A stretch of 5,886 nt of DNA, from positions 1-5,886 of the forward strand of contig SKNK01000326.1 of assembly GCA_007120565.1 (NCBI GenBank), written 5' to 3'. Positions 5,789 through 5,886 of this stretch are shown here, in pieces. The stretch's first letter is position 1. Every line of letters begins with the position of its first letter. Origin of the DNA: Nitriliruptoraceae bacterium (GTDB taxonomy: Bacteria; Actinomycetota; Nitriliruptoria; Nitriliruptorales; Nitriliruptoraceae). Under the pieces are notes generated by a model. That model ran no database searches. It saw only the letters and a list, made by a program, of their open reading frames with translations, and had not been told where the DNA came from. The position numbers and the translations under genes are program-made.

Positions 5789-5886
5789 GGGACGCGGATG
5801 CGCAGGCCCGTGTGGAGGCAGAGCACTGCACCAAGGTGTTCGGCAGCGGCGAGGTCGCGGTAACGGCCGTCGATGGCGTGTCCTTC
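5785..5886 (+). CDS. ABC transporter ATP-binding protein, N-terminus (truncated by window edge)
   Basis: The first 34 codons are visible: after MRDADAQARV comes VEAEHCTKVFGSGEVAVTAV and DGVSF. This is the usual first strand of a MacB/LolD-type ATPase, with the aromatic A-loop residue (F19) that stacks on adenine and the V.A.DGVSF strand leading to Walker A. Walker A itself lies beyond the window, so catalytic integrity cannot be judged. It overlaps permease 2 by ATGA (5785-5788) and is almost certainly the energising subunit for both permeases, giving the order permease-permease-ATPase. Confidence 0.85.
   Translation, partial: MRDADAQARVEAEHCTKVFGSGEVAVTAVDGVSF

Noticed and set aside
4918..5826. 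302-codon minus-strand open frame opposite permease 2
   Set aside because: Ser/Thr/Arg-rich shadow typical of the complement of hydrophobic GC-rich coding sequence.

Overview
The window is strongly GC-rich, with a marked preference for G or C at third codon positions, TTG/ATG starts behind GGAG-like ribosome sites and tight ATGA gene overlaps. This fits a high-GC actinobacterium. A deep-branching non-model lineage is possible, but the genus cannot be named from the sequence alone. It is ordinary chromosomal-looking DNA: I see no mobile element, CRISPR array, rRNA or tRNA.

Layout. (1) Positions 1-497, minus strand: the first 165 codons of an EamA/DMT-type membrane transporter that runs off the left edge. 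(2) 498-703: a divergent intergenic region. (3) 704-2149, plus strand: a HemY-type FAD-dependent proto/coproporphyrinogen oxidase. (4) 2146-3354, plus strand, overlapping by ATGA: a radical SAM protein with a one-cluster SPASM/Twitch-type C-terminus. It resembles the TIGR04053 family and the heme-synthesis enzymes AhbD and NirJ. (5) 3355-3542: an intergenic gap containing a perfect 9-bp hairpin, probably a terminator. (6) 3543-4652 and 4649-5788, plus strand: two different MacB/DevC/HrtB-type ABC permeases, each with one N-terminal and three C-terminal membrane segments around an extracytoplasmic domain. They overlap by ATGA. (7) 5785 to the right edge: the first 34 codons of the matching ABC ATPase, again overlapping by ATGA.

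How they may work together. The oxidase and radical SAM genes look like a translationally coupled pair in late heme synthesis. In the actinobacterial coproporphyrin pathway, HemY/CgoX makes coproporphyrin III, ferrochelatase inserts iron, and ChdC (HemQ) decarboxylates coproheme. Here an AhbD-like radical SAM enzyme sits where hemQ lies in, for example, Mycobacterium tuberculosis. This suggests a radical-based coproheme decarboxylase or another tetrapyrrole-modifying step. The adjacent ABC system has the architecture of the heme exporter HrtBA but with two unlike permeases, so a porphyrin/heme efflux role is a plausible but unproven link. This mixed heme-synthesis and HrtB-like neighbourhood is the most interesting content of the window.
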